The notes beneath the pieces were generated by a model that made no database searches, was not told where the DNA came from, and saw only the letters and a program-made list of their open reading frames with translations. From contig NZ_CP134778.1 of assembly GCF_031884435.1 (NCBI RefSeq), positions 1 to 64,000 on the forward strand: a DNA stretch of 64,000 nucleotides, given 5' to 3'. Source of the DNA: Bosea sp. 685. Lineage in GTDB: Bacteria; Pseudomonadota; Alphaproteobacteria; Rhizobiales; Beijerinckiaceae. Shown here one piece after another: positions 50,764 through 60,145 of this stretch (positions are counted from its first letter, which is position 1; every line of letters begins with the position of its first letter). The position numbers and the translations under genes are program-made.

Positions 50764-51852
50764 TCATCTGCCCGACGAGCGGGAGTACACGAACGAGTCG
50801 TAGGGGAGCTCCGCGATCCGCTGATAGAGGAGCATGTCGCCCCTCAGGGCGTTGATGCTGGCGTAAAGTTTGGCGAACTTGGGGTTCTTGGCCGAGAGTT
50901 CGTCATAGAGCTTCATCGTCTCGTTGTAGCAGGCGTCGAGGATCTCCTTCGAGAACAGGCGCAGCTGGACGCCGGTACCCACCAGCCGCTTCAGCGCGGC
51001 TCCATTGCGTGCGTCGAGCTGGGCTAGCATCCGGTTGTTGGCTTCGTGGCAAGCCGAGGTAAGCGCGGCCTGGTAAGAGGCGGGAAGATCGTTCCAGCGC
51101 TTCAGGTTGACGAAGAAATGCAGCATGGGGCCGCCTTCCCACCAGCCGGGCGAGTAGTAGTATTTAGCCACCCTGGCGAAGCCGAGCTTCTCGTCGTCGT
51201 AGGCGCCGGACCATTCCACGGCGTCGATCGTACCTCTCTCCGGAGCGGCATAGATGTCGCCGCCTGCAATCTGCTGGGGCACGACGCCTAGGCGCGAAAG
51301 GATCTGGCCTCCCATCGCCCCGATCCTCATCTTCAGACCCTTGAGATCGTCCAGCGTGGCGATCTCCTTCCGGAACCAGCCTCCCATTTGCGCGCCGGTA
51401 TTGCCGCAGGGATGACCCCATAGGTTGAAGCCGGAATAGAACTCGTTCATGAGGTTCAGGCCTCCACCCTCGAACGTCCACGCCTGCAGCTGGCGAGCGT
51501 TGAAGATGAAGGGTAGGCCCGATCCTACGGCGAAGCTCAGATCCTTCCCCAAGCCGTAGAAGCTCACGGAATGGCAGCACTCGACAGTGTCGTTCGAGAC
51601 GGCATCCAGAGCCTCAAGCCCTCCGACGATCTCGCCTGGGGCGAAGACCTGCAGCTCCAACCCGCCTTCGGTCAGTTCGGAGACGCGCTTCGCAAGAAAG
51701 ACACCTGCCCCGAAGCTGGTGTCCAAGCTTTTTGGGAAGCTCGATACCATGCGCCATTTCAGTTTGGGCCGGCCTTGCGCGAACGCGGGCCGCGCCATCA
51801 CGGATGCGGCAGCGACGCCCGCTGCGGCTGTAAGGATTTCGCGCCTCTTCAT
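50764..51852 (-). CDS. TRAP transporter solute receptor (DctP family), orphan
   Basis: The product is 362 residues with a signal sequence (KRREILTAAAGVAAASVMA) that may use Tat. The mature part has the DctP pattern: KWRMVSSFPKSLDTSFGAGV, then LKGLKMRIGAMGGQILSRLG (with the carboxylate-binding Arg) and YAAPERGTIDAVEWSG. No dctQ or dctM genes occur nearby, so the membrane partner must be elsewhere, or the Liv importer next to it is used. The gene lies between the Liv cluster and the FAD dehydrogenase on the same strand. Confidence 0.9.
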   Translation of the reverse strand: MKRREILTAAAGVAAASVMARPAFAQGRPKLKWRMVSSFPKSLDTSFGAGVFLAKRVSELTEGGLELQVFAPGEIVGGLEALDAVSNDTVECCHSVSFYGLGKDLSFAVGSGLPFIFNARQLQAWTFEGGGLNLMNEFYSGFNLWGHPCGNTGAQMGGWFRKEIATLDDLKGLKMRIGAMGGQILSRLGVVPQQIAGGDIYAAPERGTIDAVEWSGAYDDEKLGFARVAKYYYSPGWWEGGPMLHFFVNLKRWNDLPASYQAALTSACHEANNRMLAQLDARNGAALKRLVGTGVQLRLFSKEILDACYNETMKLYDELSAKNPKFAKLYASINALRGDMLLYQRIAELPYDSFVYSRSSGR

Positions 51853-51909
51853 GTCAGTTCCTCCTCAAGTTGGTTCATCTCCGGCGGATGCACCTCTATC
51901 CCCGGATAA

Positions 51910-52611
51910 TCATTCACCGAGGTACGCCGCTCGCAGGCGTTCGTCGCCCAACAGCGCTGTCGCGGTATCCGCCTGCGTGATCCGTCCGGTCTCGATGACA
52001 TAGCCTCGGGCAGCAATGCGTAGTGCGGCCACGGCATTTTGCTCCACCAGGAGGATGGCCATGCCGTCGCGCGTGAGCTGGCCTACGATGTCGAGAATGT
52101 TATCGACTAGGTTAGGGGCGAGTCCCATCGACGGCTCGTCAAGCATCAGGACCCGAGGAGAGGACATCAGGGCCCGCCCGATGGCGAGCATCTGTTGCTG
52201 CCCCCCCGACAAGCTGCCCGCCGCTGCATGGCGTTTTTCAGCGAGCGCCGGGAACAGATCGAAGACGCTGTCCCTCTTCCGCGAGACGGCGCCGCTCCGG
52301 TCCAGATAGGCTCCCAGCCGCAGATTGTCCTCGACCGAGAGGGGCCCGAAGACTTGGCGGCCCTCGGGCACATGGGCGAGCCCGCGGGCAACGCGCTGAT
52401 GGGCCGGCATGTGCCGGATCGGCTCGCCGTCCAGCCGGATATCCCCCGCCGTCAGCGGCTGAAGGCCAGAGATCGCGCGCAGCAGCGTCGTCTTGCCGGC
52501 GCCGTTGGAACCCACGAGGGCAACGAGTTCGGCCTTGTCGACGCGCAGCGACAGGTCATGGAGAACCTGGATTGGGCCATAGCCGCCCGACGCGCCGTAA
52601 ACCTCAAGCAC
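51910..52611 (-). CDS. livF: branched-chain-type ABC transporter ATPase (LivF)
   Basis: The product is 233 residues. Walker A is GSNGAGKTT, the signature LSGGQQQM and Walker B VLMLDEPSMGLAPNLV, typical of LivF. I choose a GTG at 52611, which has GAGGA eight bases upstream and starts like other LivF proteins (LEVYGASGGYGPIQVLH); a GTG at 52629 would add six residues. It is the last of the Liv set and overlaps livG by eight bases. Confidence 0.92.
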   Translation of the reverse strand: MLEVYGASGGYGPIQVLHDLSLRVDKAELVALVGSNGAGKTTLLRAISGLQPLTAGDIRLDGEPIRHMPAHQRVARGLAHVPEGRQVFGPLSVEDNLRLGAYLDRSGAVSRKRDSVFDLFPALAEKRHAAAGSLSGGQQQMLAIGRALMSSPRVLMLDEPSMGLAPNLVDNILDIVGQLTRDGMAILLVEQNAVAALRIAARGYVIETGRITQADTATALLGDERLRAAYLGE

Positions 52612-53386
52612 GGGCTGCGTCCTCTGCACCTATGCGACCGAGATAAGCTTCGATGACCGCTTCGTTGGCACGGATGTCGGTTGGAGTTCCCCTCGCGATC
52701 ACGCGCCCTCGATCGAGCACGACGATGCGATCGGAGATCGACATGACGAGGCGCATGTCGTGCTCGACGAGGACCACGGCCCGGCCGTCGTCGGCAAGCG
52801 ATCTGATGAGAGCGGCCAGCTCGCGTGTCTCCGCCGGGTTGCATCCCGCGGCAGGCTCATCGAGCATGAGAACCTGCGGTTCGGTCGCAAGCGCCCTGGC
52901 GATCTCAAGGCGCCTGAGGGCGCCGTAGGGCAGGGTTCCTGCCATTGCCGACATCTGCGCTTCTAAGCCTACGCGACGGACTAGCTCTGCCGCCCGCGAT
53001 TTGCTGGCCTCGTATTGTCTCGCTACGCTCGGAACGCGCAGCAGGTCGCCCAGAAAGCTATGGCGTTCCTTCAGATGACGGCCGACCAACACGTTATCGA
53101 GCAAGCTCATTTCCGTGAAGACCTGCAAATTCTGGAAGGTCCGGGACAGCCCCATGCCTGCGAGGCGATGGGGTGGAAGTCCGTCGATGTCCCGGCCGTT
53201 GAGCTCCACGTGACCGCTCGACGGCCGATAGAGTCCCGAGACGACATTGAAAAGCGTCGTCTTTCCGGCCCCGTTGGGACCGATTATGGCCAGAACTTCG
53301 CCGGCAATCGCATCGAAACCTACCTCGTTCAGGGCCTTCACCCCGCCAAAGGCGATCGAAACGTCGTGGGCGCGCAAGATGCTCAT
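52604..53386 (-). CDS. livG: branched-chain-type ABC transporter ATPase (LivG)
   Basis: The product is 260 residues. Walker A is GPNGAGKTTLFNVVSGLYRP and Walker B VLMLDEPAAGCNP, preceded by PYGALRRLEIARAL, which replaces the usual LSGGQ signature as in many LivG proteins. FQNLQVF forms the Q-loop region. The ATG overlaps the livM stop (ATGA). It pairs with LivF to energise the LivHM permease. Confidence 0.93.
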   Translation of the reverse strand: MSILRAHDVSIAFGGVKALNEVGFDAIAGEVLAIIGPNGAGKTTLFNVVSGLYRPSSGHVELNGRDIDGLPPHRLAGMGLSRTFQNLQVFTEMSLLDNVLVGRHLKERHSFLGDLLRVPSVARQYEASKSRAAELVRRVGLEAQMSAMAGTLPYGALRRLEIARALATEPQVLMLDEPAAGCNPAETRELAALIRSLADDGRAVVLVEHDMRLVMSISDRIVVLDRGRVIARGTPTDIRANEAVIEAYLGRIGAEDAARA

Positions 53387-54336
53387 CGCGTCCGCCGTCT
53401 CGTGAGGGCGGCAATCGCCGGCACGACACCGCCTGGCAGGAAGATCATGACCACGACGACGATCGCGCCCAGGACGAGGGTTTCGTAGTCCTGCATGACG
53501 GTCAGCATCTGCGGCAGGAGCACCAGCATGGCCGAACCTACGATTGCGCCGACCACGGAATGAACGCCGCCCAGGACCGACATGGTGACCATCTCGACCG
53601 ACTGCAGGAAACTTGACTGGTCGGGTGTGACGAAGCCGTTGGAGAGGCCCAGAAGCGACCCGGCGCAGGAGGCATAGATGGCGGCGAGGACGAAGGCGCG
53701 CAGCTTCATTCGGCTGACGTCGATGCCCATCACGCTGGCAGCAACCTCGCTGTCGCGGAGGGCGCGAAAGGCTCGGCCTGTCGTGGTGCCATCAAGGTTC
53801 AGCACGAGCCAGCCACCGATCAGCAAGCTGACCGCGCTGATCCAGTACCAGGCCGCGGGCTGCCGGAGATTCACGCCGAAGACCACAGGTCGTTGCACCT
53901 GCATCCCATCGGGTCCACCGGTCCAGCCGGCCTCGTTGGTCAACACCATGCTGATGAGGAAGCCGAGGCCAAGGGTCGCGATGGCAAGATAATGTCCCTT
54001 CAAGCGCAGGATCGGCCGGCCGACAACGAAGGCGAGAGCGCCCGAAATGAACGCGCCGACGAATGGGGTCACGAGCGGCGACACGCCGAAATGGGTCGGG
54101 AGGATCGCGGCGCTGTAGGCGCCGATGCCGAAGAAGCCGGCCTGTCCGAGGCTGACCTGACCCGCCTGCCCGATAAGCACCGTCAACCCCAGCGTGGCGA
54201 GCGCGAAGATCCAGACGAGGGTGGCGATCCGGAGAAAATATGCGTTCGGCAAAAGCCAACCCAACAGGACGATGACGCCGGCCAGGGCGGCGACGACGAA
54301 GTGACGGTCGCTGAGGCGGTAGGGCATTTGGCTCAC
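53383..54336 (-). CDS. livM: branched-chain-type ABC transporter permease (LivM)
   Basis: The product is 317 residues with about nine membrane helices. The blocks LTVLIGQAGQVSLGQAGFFGIGAY and FRALRDSEVAASVMGIDVSRMK, the second being the ATPase-docking loop, are typical of LivM. Start GTG at 54336 overlaps the livH stop (GTGA); an ATG at 54327 is an alternative. It forms the permease with LivH. Confidence 0.93.
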   Translation of the reverse strand: MSQMPYRLSDRHFVVAALAGVIVLLGWLLPNAYFLRIATLVWIFALATLGLTVLIGQAGQVSLGQAGFFGIGAYSAAILPTHFGVSPLVTPFVGAFISGALAFVVGRPILRLKGHYLAIATLGLGFLISMVLTNEAGWTGGPDGMQVQRPVVFGVNLRQPAAWYWISAVSLLIGGWLVLNLDGTTTGRAFRALRDSEVAASVMGIDVSRMKLRAFVLAAIYASCAGSLLGLSNGFVTPDQSSFLQSVEMVTMSVLGGVHSVVGAIVGSAMLVLLPQMLTVMQDYETLVLGAIVVVVMIFLPGGVVPAIAALTRRRTR

Positions 54337-55205
54337 ACGCGATTGATGCTGCGCCGGCCAAGCAGCCCGTTGGGGGCGAGCAGGAGCACGGCGAAGGTGG
54401 CGAGAAACGCGATCGCATCCTTGTAGGCGGAGCTGAGATACCCGGCCGCAAGCGCCTCGGCGAGGCCGAGCAGCAGGCCGCCCGCGACGGCGCCGAGAGG
54501 ACTGCCCATCCCGCCCAGCATTGCAGCTGCGAAGCCCTTCAGCGCGAGCATCGTGCCGACGTCGTAGCTGGTCAGGGTGATCGGCGTAACGAGGATGCCC
54601 GCGATCGCGCCGATCGCGGCAGACCCGCCGAAGGCGATCAGCATGATGCGCCGCAGGTCGATTCCGACCAACTGGGCCGCGAGCCGGTTGGCTGCCGTGG
54701 CCAGCAGCGCCTTGCCGACCAGCGTACGTTCCAGCATGAGCCAGAAGACCAGCGATGCCGCAGCCATCCCGCCAATGACGAGGAAGGCCTGCGACTGCAC
54801 GGCCGCGCCCATGATCATGACCGGCTCCTCGGTGAGGAACGGCTTCAGGCCATGGAACTGCTTGCCGAACAGGATCTGCGCGCAGCCGCGCAGGAAGATC
54901 GAGACGCCGATGGTGATGATGATGATCGTCACGGGCGACGCGCGTCCCGCCGGCGCGACGGCGAAGACGTAGATCGCGATGCCGACCATGATCGCCACGG
55001 CCACCGCGCCGGCTGCTGCCGCCTCGAGCGGCAGGCCGTAGGCGGTGAGGGCAACCGTGACCATGCCCCCGATCATCACGAATTCGCCTTGCGCGAAGTT
55101 CACGATTCCGGAGCAGTTGTAGATCAGCGTGAATCCCAGGGCGACCAGCGCATAGACCGCCCCGATCGTTATGCCCGTCGCGAGATACTGTAGCAGTTCA
55201 GCCAT
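54333..55205 (-). CDS. livH: branched-chain-type ABC transporter permease (LivH)
   Basis: The product is 290 residues with about eight helices. The N-terminal segment GITIGAVYALVALGFTLIYN and CSGIVNFAQGEFVMIGG are the LivH hallmark, and AANRLAAQLVGIDLRRIM is the ATPase-docking loop. It lies 75 bases downstream of the receptor gene and starts the membrane part of the importer. Confidence 0.93.
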   Translation of the reverse strand: MAELLQYLATGITIGAVYALVALGFTLIYNCSGIVNFAQGEFVMIGGMVTVALTAYGLPLEAAAAGAVAVAIMVGIAIYVFAVAPAGRASPVTIIIITIGVSIFLRGCAQILFGKQFHGLKPFLTEEPVMIMGAAVQSQAFLVIGGMAAASLVFWLMLERTLVGKALLATAANRLAAQLVGIDLRRIMLIAFGGSAAIGAIAGILVTPITLTSYDVGTMLALKGFAAAMLGGMGSPLGAVAGGLLLGLAEALAAGYLSSAYKDAIAFLATFAVLLLAPNGLLGRRSINRV

Positions 55206-55280
55206 GACGCTTGCCCGATCCGCGTGCCAGGTGAGAGTGCGATCCGGCCGCGACGCCGGTTTCGGTTCGGAGCGACCTGC

Positions 55281-56417
55281 CTAGTTGGCGAGCGTCCAAT
55301 CACCGTTCTTGATGACGATCATCTTGAATGCCGAGGGCTCAAGGCCAAGATGGTCCTTCGGGGTGAAGGTGAAGACACCGCCCGTGCCGACGAATTCCTT
55401 CGTCGTCTCGATTGCGTCGCGAAGCTTTTCGGGATCGAGGGATTTTGCGCGTTTGGCGGCATCCGCCACGATCATCAACGCGTCATAGGCATGTCCCCCG
55501 AAGGTCGAGACCGGTTGCCCGGTGGCCGTCTCGTAGGTCTGCTTGTAAGCCATCACGACGGGCTTCTGGACGTCCGAAGCGGGAAGCTGCCCCGCGATCA
55601 ACAAGGCCGCCGATGGGAGACGAACGCCTTCGGCGGAGGCACCGGTCAACTCGATGAAACTCTTCGAGGCCACGCCGTGGCTCTGATACAGAGCGATATT
55701 TGAGAAACCGAGCTGGGCGAAGTTGCGTGTGACGATGGCAGGGCTTTGGCCTGCGCCAGCATTGAGGACGGCCTGCAGGCCAGGGACCGCCTTTATCTTT
55801 GCCAGCTGAGCCGTCATGTCGCTGTCGCGCGCACCGTACTTCTCATCGGCGACGATCTGAACGCCGAACCTGGGCGCGACGGCGACGCATTGGTCGCGCA
55901 TCGACTGGCCGAGCCCGTCGCTGCCGGAGATCAGGCCGACCTTCGACAGTCCGCGTGCCTTCATGTCCTCGAAGATCCGCTCGCAAGCCATCTTGTCGGT
56001 GTGCGGAACCTTGAAGACGAACTTGTGCACCGGTTCGATGATGCTGATGCCGCTGGCAAGCGAGATGAATGGGACGCCACGCTCCTCGAACACGGGAAGC
56101 ATCGCCATGGAAGCGCCGGTCGTGGTTCCGCCGATCATCGCGGCGATCTTGCCGTCGTCCAGGAGGCGGGTCGCAAAGGTCCGCGCCTTGTTGGCATCGC
56201 TGCCGTCGTCGTAGATCACGAGCTTGATCTGCTTGCCGAGCAGACCCCCTTCGGCGTTGAGCTTGTCGACATAGATCCGCAGGGTCTTTTCCTCGGGCTC
56301 TCCAAGGAAAGCGGCCGCACCGGTGACCGACAGCACTGCGCCGATTGTCACGGTGTCTTGAGCTAGAGCCGGAACCGAAGCTACCGACAACAGCCCCGCT
56401 AGAGCGAGTGCTCGCAT
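55281..56417 (-). CDS. branched-chain-type ABC transporter receptor (SBP family 4)
   Basis: The product is 378 residues with a signal peptide ending in VPALAQ. The mature part follows the LivJ/LivK pattern: VTIGAVLSVTGAAAFLGEPEE, KLVIYDDGSDANKARTFATRL and YDALMIVADAAKRA near the end. Family members bind amino acids, amides and, in catabolic operons, aromatic acids. The start ATG has GGGAGGG upstream. The gene diverges from the flavin monooxygenase gene across 187 bases, suggesting that the bound compound is the monooxygenase substrate or a relative. Confidence 0.92.
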   Translation of the reverse strand: MRALALAGLLSVASVPALAQDTVTIGAVLSVTGAAAFLGEPEEKTLRIYVDKLNAEGGLLGKQIKLVIYDDGSDANKARTFATRLLDDGKIAAMIGGTTTGASMAMLPVFEERGVPFISLASGISIIEPVHKFVFKVPHTDKMACERIFEDMKARGLSKVGLISGSDGLGQSMRDQCVAVAPRFGVQIVADEKYGARDSDMTAQLAKIKAVPGLQAVLNAGAGQSPAIVTRNFAQLGFSNIALYQSHGVASKSFIELTGASAEGVRLPSAALLIAGQLPASDVQKPVVMAYKQTYETATGQPVSTFGGHAYDALMIVADAAKRAKSLDPEKLRDAIETTKEFVGTGGVFTFTPKDHLGLEPSAFKMIVIKNGDWTLAN

Positions 56418-56604
56418 GTTTCCCTCCCTGAAGAACCGGTTCGATCGCCGGATTAATTAGTGGCAGTTAAGACGTTCGGGCCGGCCGCAATGTCCCCCTT
56501 CTGAGGGGACGTTTTCTTGGCCGGCTACGCGCTATCGGCGATCCTGGGTCGCTGGGAGTCGAAGCAGCGAACGTAGGTCCCTGACCAAGAGGAGGTCCCG
56601 CTTC

Positions 56605-58248
56605 GTGATCGAGAGCACTAGGGACGGTTACCGGATACCGACGTTCGCCACTTACTCACCACCCTCGGACGGAGAAGCGCAAACCCGCCACCCGGTCGTG
56701 GTCGTTGGAGGTGGATTGTGCGGGCTCACGCTGGCATGCGATCTGGCGGCCCGCGGGCAGCCTGTCGTCCTATTGGACGAGGACGACACCGTGGGCGTCC
56801 GGGGCTCGGCCTCGCGCGGCATCGTGTATGCGCAAAAGAGCCTCGAGATATTCGACCGGCTTGGCGTTTTCGATCGTATCGCGTCGAAGGGGATCGCCTG
56901 GTCGATCGGACGGTCTCTGGTCGAGGACGAGGTCGTCTACTCCTTCGACGCCGCCCGGGGGAATCTGTCCTGCCAGCCGCCCTTCCTCAACATTCAGCAG
57001 TTCTATGTGGAATGGTTTCTTGCCGAGCGACTGCACGGACATCCGCTGGCCGACGTCCGCTGGGGCAACAGGCTGACCGGGGTGCGCGTGAACGACGATT
57101 TCGTCACGCTGGAGGTCGAATGGTCGGGAGGCCGCTACGAGATCGAGGCCGACTGGGTGGTCGATTGCGGGGGACTGAACAGCACGCTGCGTAACGGTCT
57201 CGCCTTGCCGACCTATCCTGCGAAAGGCACCGAGCGATGGCTGATCTGCGACGTGCGATTTGCCGACGCGCTTCCCAACGAAAGATGGACCTGGATCCGC
57301 ACGCGTGCCAACGACGGGCGCGCCGTGTGGCGCCACCCGATGGCTGACGGGATTTGGCGGATCGACTTTCAACTCGATGCCGGCGACGATACGGAGCCGA
57401 GCGAGGAAACCTGTCGCGCTCTGCTACGGCGGTTGCTCGGTCCCGACGTCGCCTTCGATCTCATATGGTATGGCCCTTGGGCCTCGCGGACCCATCTGCT
57501 CGACAACTTCCGCCGGGATCGCATCCTCTTTGCAGGCGACAGCGCCCACGTCTTTCCGCCATTCGGCGCCCGCGGTGGCAATAGTGGCATACAGGATGCC
57601 GACAACCTCGGCTGGAAACTTGCGCTTGTACTGGCTGGACTGGCTCCTGCGCGACTGCTCGACAGCTATGACCTCGAGCGCCGGGCGGCCGCCGTTCACA
57701 ACACCAGGGTCGCATCCCGCAGTCTGAGCTTCGTCTCGCCAGCCACCGCTCAGGAACGCCTAATCCAGGAACAGGTCATAGCGTTGGCGCGCCGCTATCC
57801 TTTTGCGCGATCTCTCGTGAACACGGGCAGGCTGTCGGAGGCTTTCACGTATCCGCGCTCCGACTTTGTCGCAGACGGCGGGGGAGCGTCGGTGCCCAAC
57901 GCGGCCTTCGTTTGCGGGGACGGCAGGGCGGGCACGCTCGTCGACATCGTGGGGGGAATTCCGAGCTTCGTTCTGCTCACGCGTGATGGTGCGCCACCGG
58001 CGGCCGTGGACCCGCTGTTAAGGGTGTTCACCGTCGGACCTGGCGAGGAAGCCGACATCAGGGATCCGGCGGGGGACCTCGGCGGACTGCTGGGTCTTGC
58101 CGGGCACGAGGGGGTTCTTGTCAGGCCGGATCTACACGTTGCTGGTTATCTCGACGACGTGGGGGCCGAAAACGTTGCCGTGCTGTTGGGGAGAGCGCTT
58201 GGCGCGCGGGCGCCCGGCATTGCCGAGGAACTTCCCAATGAACCTTGA
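56605..58248 (+). CDS. FAD-dependent aromatic monooxygenase (MhpA/PobA-type)
   Basis: The product is 547 residues from a GTG at 56605, with AGGAGG nine bases upstream. Class A flavin monooxygenase motifs are present: VVVVGGGLCGLTLACDLAARG (first FAD block), a DG-type block around ADWVVDCGGLNSTLR, and RILFAGDSAHVFPPFGARGGN (second FAD block with the substrate-side Pro). The C-terminal thioredoxin-like domain of the phenol-hydroxylase type follows. Such enzymes hydroxylate phenolic acids, for example 3-(3-hydroxyphenyl)propionate, resorcinol or 4-hydroxyphenylacetate. The downstream DUF2783 gene and the divergent Liv receptor support an aromatic acid substrate. Confidence 0.9.
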   Translation: MIESTRDGYRIPTFATYSPPSDGEAQTRHPVVVVGGGLCGLTLACDLAARGQPVVLLDEDDTVGVRGSASRGIVYAQKSLEIFDRLGVFDRIASKGIAWSIGRSLVEDEVVYSFDAARGNLSCQPPFLNIQQFYVEWFLAERLHGHPLADVRWGNRLTGVRVNDDFVTLEVEWSGGRYEIEADWVVDCGGLNSTLRNGLALPTYPAKGTERWLICDVRFADALPNERWTWIRTRANDGRAVWRHPMADGIWRIDFQLDAGDDTEPSEETCRALLRRLLGPDVAFDLIWYGPWASRTHLLDNFRRDRILFAGDSAHVFPPFGARGGNSGIQDADNLGWKLALVLAGLAPARLLDSYDLERRAAAVHNTRVASRSLSFVSPATAQERLIQEQVIALARRYPFARSLVNTGRLSEAFTYPRSDFVADGGGASVPNAAFVCGDGRAGTLVDIVGGIPSFVLLTRDGAPPAAVDPLLRVFTVGPGEEADIRDPAGDLGGLLGLAGHEGVLVRPDLHVAGYLDDVGAENVAVLLGRALGARAPGIAEELPNEP

Positions 58249-58438
58249 AACGATCGCGATTCCAGATCCTGACGACTTCTACGAGGCCCTCTGCCGAGAG
58301 CATGGAGGGAAGACCCTTGAAGAGAGCGCCGCATTGAACATCAGGCTCGTCTTCTTGTTGGCAAACCAGATCAAGGATCGGAGCGTCTTGGTCGAGTGCC
58401 TAAAGGCAGCTGGTGAGTCCGGGAGCCGAAAGTCCTAG
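58238..58438 (+). CDS. DUF2783 small protein
   Basis: The product is 66 residues. It contains IPDPDDFYEALCREHGG and AALNIRLVFLLANQIKD, which match DUF2783, a short protein regularly encoded beside flavin monooxygenases. The ATG at 58238 overlaps the monooxygenase gene by 11 bases, indicating coupling. The function is unknown; a small partner or stabiliser of the monooxygenase is plausible from this constant linkage. Confidence 0.85.
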   Translation: MNLETIAIPDPDDFYEALCREHGGKTLEESAALNIRLVFLLANQIKDRSVLVECLKAAGESGSRKS

Positions 58439-58971
58439 GCAGGTGGACCGGCCTGTCCACGACTCCAGATCATGCTCTTTGCGTTGGATCTGGATCCCCC
58501 TCGGCGACCTTGCTGGTCGCGTTGGCGCGGGTTTGATCATGGATGCGCTTAGCCATTTCGGGCGAGACGCCCCGAATGCGGGCTGCGCTCCTCTAGTTCA
58601 TGCGAATTTGAATTGGCGGCACTGGGTCCGGCTTGGCGACCTGGGGTTCCTTCGTGCTCGGCCTGCCATGCTCAATGCAGGGCGTTGGCGGCGCGTCGGC
58701 GACTAGGACGCGCCCTTTTGCCGCGTCGTTGGCCGCAGCAGCGTGCAACCCTTGGAGTGGGCGTTTGATAAAATGCCCTGCCTAGGAACCCAGGGACCGG
58801 GCATCGACGGTCTACATCGGCGGTTTCCGAGTGACGTTGCATCACCTTTGCAAGCGCCTCGCCATGGATCGCCGGCCGCAGGCAGATCATAACTGCGACC
58901 GCATTGAAACTGCAAAGCTCACCATTTGGAAACGAAGCTCCTGCATCGTGAAGATTAGCAGGAACATACCC
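58439..58971. other. 533-base intergenic region without a supported gene
   Basis: No frame on either strand has a known domain. A weak hairpin (CATTTCGGGCG-AGA-CGCCCCGAATG, 58553-58577) lies in the middle. The final part probably carries the promoter of the PAS-GGDEF gene. Confidence 0.45.
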
Positions 58972-59979
58972 ATGATCTTCTCGCGGCTTGCAAATGCGCT
59001 CCGGCGGCGGAACGCACCCCCACCACCAAGAGCGAGTTCCGAGGACGAGCCCTTCCGACAGATGGCCGAATGCAGCGCCGACATGATCCTCCGCCTAGGT
59101 CCGGATCATCGCCCGCGCTACATTTCGCCCTCTTGCGAAGCGATCATGGGCTGGTCGCCCGAGGAACTGATGGGCAGCGGTCCGGAGAAGGTCATCGTTG
59201 CCGAGGACTTGCATATCTTTTTCGAGGCAGTCGAAGCTCTGATGGCCGGAAAGGAGCTTGGCGGCGTCGATACGTTCAGATTTCATCACAAAGACGGACG
59301 GATACTTTGGGGAGAGGCCAGCAGGCGACTCTTGCGCGACCCGGCGACCGGCAAGTTGGGCGATATGGTCGTCATAATACGCGACGTGACTGAGCGGAAA
59401 GAGCTTGAAGAGAAGCTTTCCCGCATGGCTCTCGTCGATGTGTTGACGGGTCTTTCGAACCGCCGGGCCTTCGACGAGAAGCTCGACGCGGCTTGGCAGC
59501 AAATCCTCAGGAACGCTGGCCACATGTCGCTGCTACTCATCGACATCGACCATTTCAAGAGCTTCAACGACCAGTACGGACACCAAGTTGGCGATGACGC
59601 CCTACGCGCTGTCGCCGCTGCGCTGACCGGAGCTTTCCAAGGCGAGCCATGTACATTGGCTCGATATGGCGGCGAGGAGATCGCGGTGATCCTACCGGAA
59701 GTCGGCGCGCGGGGCGCCGCGTCGCTAGCGGAGCGCGCCCGGATTTCGATCGAGGCTCTTGGCATACCTCACGCAGGGAACATCGCCGGCGGGCTGGTGG
59801 TGACCATCAGCACAGGGGCCGCGACCGCCATGGCCCGAGCGGGAGGAACGGCGCGGATGCCCGAAGGTCTGCTCGCGGCCGCAGACATGGCTCTGTACAA
59901 GGCCAAACATATGGGCCGAAACAGAGTTGAAACGTCCCTTCTGCTTGCACCTGAAGGCGAACCGCAACCGCTCCAATGA
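58972..59979 (+). CDS. PAS-GGDEF diguanylate cyclase
   Basis: The product is 335 residues. A PAS domain at about 28-145 (PRYISPSCEAIMGWSPEELMGS, ending RDVTERKELEEKL) leads by a coiled linker into a GGDEF domain. The active-site motif reads RYGGEEIAVIL, a GGEEF variant that keeps the catalytic Glu residues, with DIDHFKSFNDQYGHQVGD providing metal and substrate contacts. No RxxD inhibitory site is seen before the motif. It should make cyclic di-GMP in response to a PAS ligand or redox cue. No membrane segment is present. It stands alone among catabolic genes. Confidence 0.9.
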   Translation: MIFSRLANALRRRNAPPPPRASSEDEPFRQMAECSADMILRLGPDHRPRYISPSCEAIMGWSPEELMGSGPEKVIVAEDLHIFFEAVEALMAGKELGGVDTFRFHHKDGRILWGEASRRLLRDPATGKLGDMVVIIRDVTERKELEEKLSRMALVDVLTGLSNRRAFDEKLDAAWQQILRNAGHMSLLLIDIDHFKSFNDQYGHQVGDDALRAVAAALTGAFQGEPCTLARYGGEEIAVILPEVGARGAASLAERARISIEALGIPHAGNIAGGLVVTISTGAATAMARAGGTARMPEGLLAAADMALYKAKHMGRNRVETSLLLAPEGEPQPLQ

Positions 59980-60145
59980 TCGCGCTTCGAAGGCGCGCGT
60001 CGCGATCGATACTGCGCTCATAGCCCGTCCACTCCGAGCGTCGCACACCGCCCGCGTCGTCTTTAGTTTGGCCCTGCCGGCGGCGGACGGCGCAGCTTCG
60101 CGCTACGGCCTGAGCATTCGTTGACCGTCGCCGCTGGCTGTCCGC

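Noticed and set aside
58541..58706. Short open frames after the DUF2783 gene
   Set aside because: No start signal, no known domain and no consistent codon pattern on either strand.
60001..60145. Hairpin-like GATCGCG/CGCGATC repeat after the PAS-GGDEF gene as terminator
   Set aside because: The stem is only seven bases with a 16-base loop and no T tract.
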